Origin: Apus apus
Taxonomy: Eukaryota; Chordata; Aves; Apodiformes; Apodidae
Direction: 5' to 3'
NCBI RefSeq assembly: GCF_020740795.1
Contig: NC_067285.1
Coordinates: 20,728,241 to 20,792,240, forward strand
Length of the DNA stretch: 64,000 nucleotides
Shown: positions 62,495 through 64,000 of the stretch, in pieces
Position numbering within the stretch: the first letter of the stretch is position 1
Layout of the letters: each line of letters opens with the position of its first letter
The notes under the pieces: generated by a model
Seen by the model: the letters and a program-made list of their open reading frames with translations, nothing else
Told to the model about the DNA's origin: nothing
The model's database searches: none
Program-made: the position numbers and the translations under genes

Positions 62495-64000
62495 TAAGAG
62501 CAGCTTCTCATCCACCTGTGGGCTGTCAGCCCTTGAAAGCTTCATGGCTCTCGGGTTTCAGTCTTGAGACAAGGTGTTGATTCCCATGTGAACTGGGATT
62601 GCTTGCAGGACAGGGTGCTCCAGTGCAGCTCTTCTGCTAAGAGTTGTGCAGTTTAGCCTCAGCGTGGAGGATAAGACTTCTCCTCCATTGAAATGCTTAA
62701 GGTGCTGGAAGCAGTCATAAGCAGGGCTTCTGCTGCTTCACTTTGGGAAAGGTTGCTCACAGCCTAAGGGCTGTGGGCAGTAGTAGTGCTGCATATTACT
62801 TCCAAGACCTCTTTGATAATACTGATGTGTTTCTAGTAAAATTTAAATTAGTGCAAAATAGACTTCTAGAAGAATGTAAAATCCAAGGATTTTAGACCAT
62901 GATTGACTGACATGCCAGGGAAGATCTGATTTATGGATTTGAAGTAGAGACTATTAAATTCTGGTGACTTGGCACATGCATGCCATGCTCAGAGCTGTTT
63001 TTCCCTTTTAACTCATGTTTAGTGCTCTGCTGTAGTGCCACTTGGTTCAGGATTGAAAGGGTGGACTTCAGCACCAGTGGATTCAGGGCAGACTGGGGCC
63101 CAACCTTTAAATTATTTAGGTAAGCTTAGAGCAAATCTATGGGTTGTGCTAAATTAATCTGAGCTGTATAGGTCATAACTAGCCAGGAGCAACACAAATA
63201 ATTATGTATGTGCTGTAACATAACCCACATCTGAACTCTCTGCAGGGGTCTGATCTTCCACTGGGAAATCTATAGTGAAGGCTGCTTCCTCTTATGTGGG
63301 TAGAGGAACATCTTTGTTCTAAGCGACCCATCTGAGGGCTCTGTCCATCTGTTTGCACACCTCCTTTCAGTTTTCCACCACACGTGACGTGCACTCTAGG
63401 GATGTCTCTTTGCAGCTCATGCAGTCCCTTTACAGGAAGAGGAGCCTTGGCCCACTCTGCAGAAAGGTGAGTGCTGAACACCTGATGCTTGGCCTGATGC
63501 TGAGTTTTGTTTAGCTGTGTCAAATTCTTTTCCTGTGACTAGCCCCCATGTTTACCTTTTTGAGTCCATTCAGTCAGGGGTTTTAACCAGAGCAGGCAAC
63601 AGTGAAATGAATTTCCCACAGTTTTGTAATTTGCTAAGGTGAGGCAGAAGCTTCTCTTGGGAAGAACTGGGTAAATTCTCTAGGGCTGAGAGTGCTCTTG
63701 TTCATGCTACTTTTCTGAGTTATCCTGTTTCCCAGTTTCACATTTTTGTACAATAAGCCAGTGATCTTCTCTTTGCAGAAAAGCAGATACTGTTTTTTTT
63801 CCTTCTAGGTCAGAGGCTTGCAATCCTATTGCATCCTTCTCAGACCTGCCTCATTTTCTCCAGCATGAAGATAATTGCCTAAAAAGCCCACGACCTTTGG
63901 CTGTTGCTGATGAACCTGTAGTTAAGGGTCTCCTGCTAGCAAGATGTGCCTGAGTAGCAACAAGAGGTGCTAGAGTATTTACTTCACCAGTCCCACCAAA

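Larger units (their letters stand above)
57066..64000 (+). other. TLL2: TLL2 intron 2 (partial)
   Basis: Intronic DNA from the GTAAGG donor to the window end. No next exon of the prodomain (before the RRA-type maturation site and the astacin domain) was recognised. It contains a T-rich tract, a 231-codon plus-strand frame (58736-59431) and a protein-like minus-strand frame (61640-62494). Neither matches TLL2. Confidence 0.75.

Noticed and set aside
63813..63952. Possible TLL2 exon 3 after TTCTAG near 63809
   Set aside because: In phase 1 the frame stops after about 24 residues with no donor before the stop. The alternative open frame does not match phase or family.
1..64000. Prokaryote-style systems, CRISPR arrays, operons, attachment sites
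   Set aside because: No regularly spaced direct repeats, ribosome-binding-site-preceded gene runs or tRNA-flanked islands. The DNA is plainly vertebrate with spliced genes and CR1 elements.

Overview
The window is vertebrate nuclear DNA, almost certainly from a bird. It is AT-rich and CpG-poor, with widely spaced short exons bounded by GT/AG sites and one sharp CpG island. Its recognisable interspersed repeats are CR1 LINE fragments with typical avian 3' ends (a motif like 'ggttggaagggaccttaaagatcatctagt' in reverse, or its complement in forward). I cannot name the species.

Two protein genes are present, both on the + strand. (1) The last six coding exons of TM9SF3 (4186-11656) are present. 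They encode the C-terminal 194 residues of a Golgi/endosomal nonaspanin and are followed by a long 3' UTR with several polyadenylation signals, probably ending just after 14806. The 5' exons lie upstream of the window. (2) The first two coding exons of TLL2 (tolloid-like 2, a BMP1/tolloid astacin metalloprotease) are at 22471-22621 (in the CpG island) and 56955-57065, separated by a 34.3 kb first intron. All later exons, including the catalytic domain, lie beyond the window. The same-strand order TM9SF3 then TLL2 matches the arrangement I know from human chromosome 10q24, which supports both names.

Layout: 1-4185 TM9SF3 intron; 4186-11656 TM9SF3 3' exons, with a CR1 in one intron; 11657 to about 14.83 kb TM9SF3 3' UTR; about 14.8-22.2 kb intergenic DNA with two reverse CR1 fragments just upstream of TLL2; 22.25-23.24 kb TLL2 CpG-island promoter and exon 1; 22.6-56.95 kb TLL2 intron 1, with three forward CR1 fragments and several long T-rich tracts including a T55 run; 56955-57065 TLL2 exon 2; 57066-64000 part of TLL2 intron 2.

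I found no tRNA, rRNA, CRISPR array, bacterial-type operon or intact mobile element, and no convincing undescribed system. The better second-look items are a protein-like minus-strand frame in TLL2 intron 2 (61640-62494), a T55 tract that forms a near-ideal splice acceptor followed by an immediate stop, and the mixed TLL1/TLL2-like character of exon 2.
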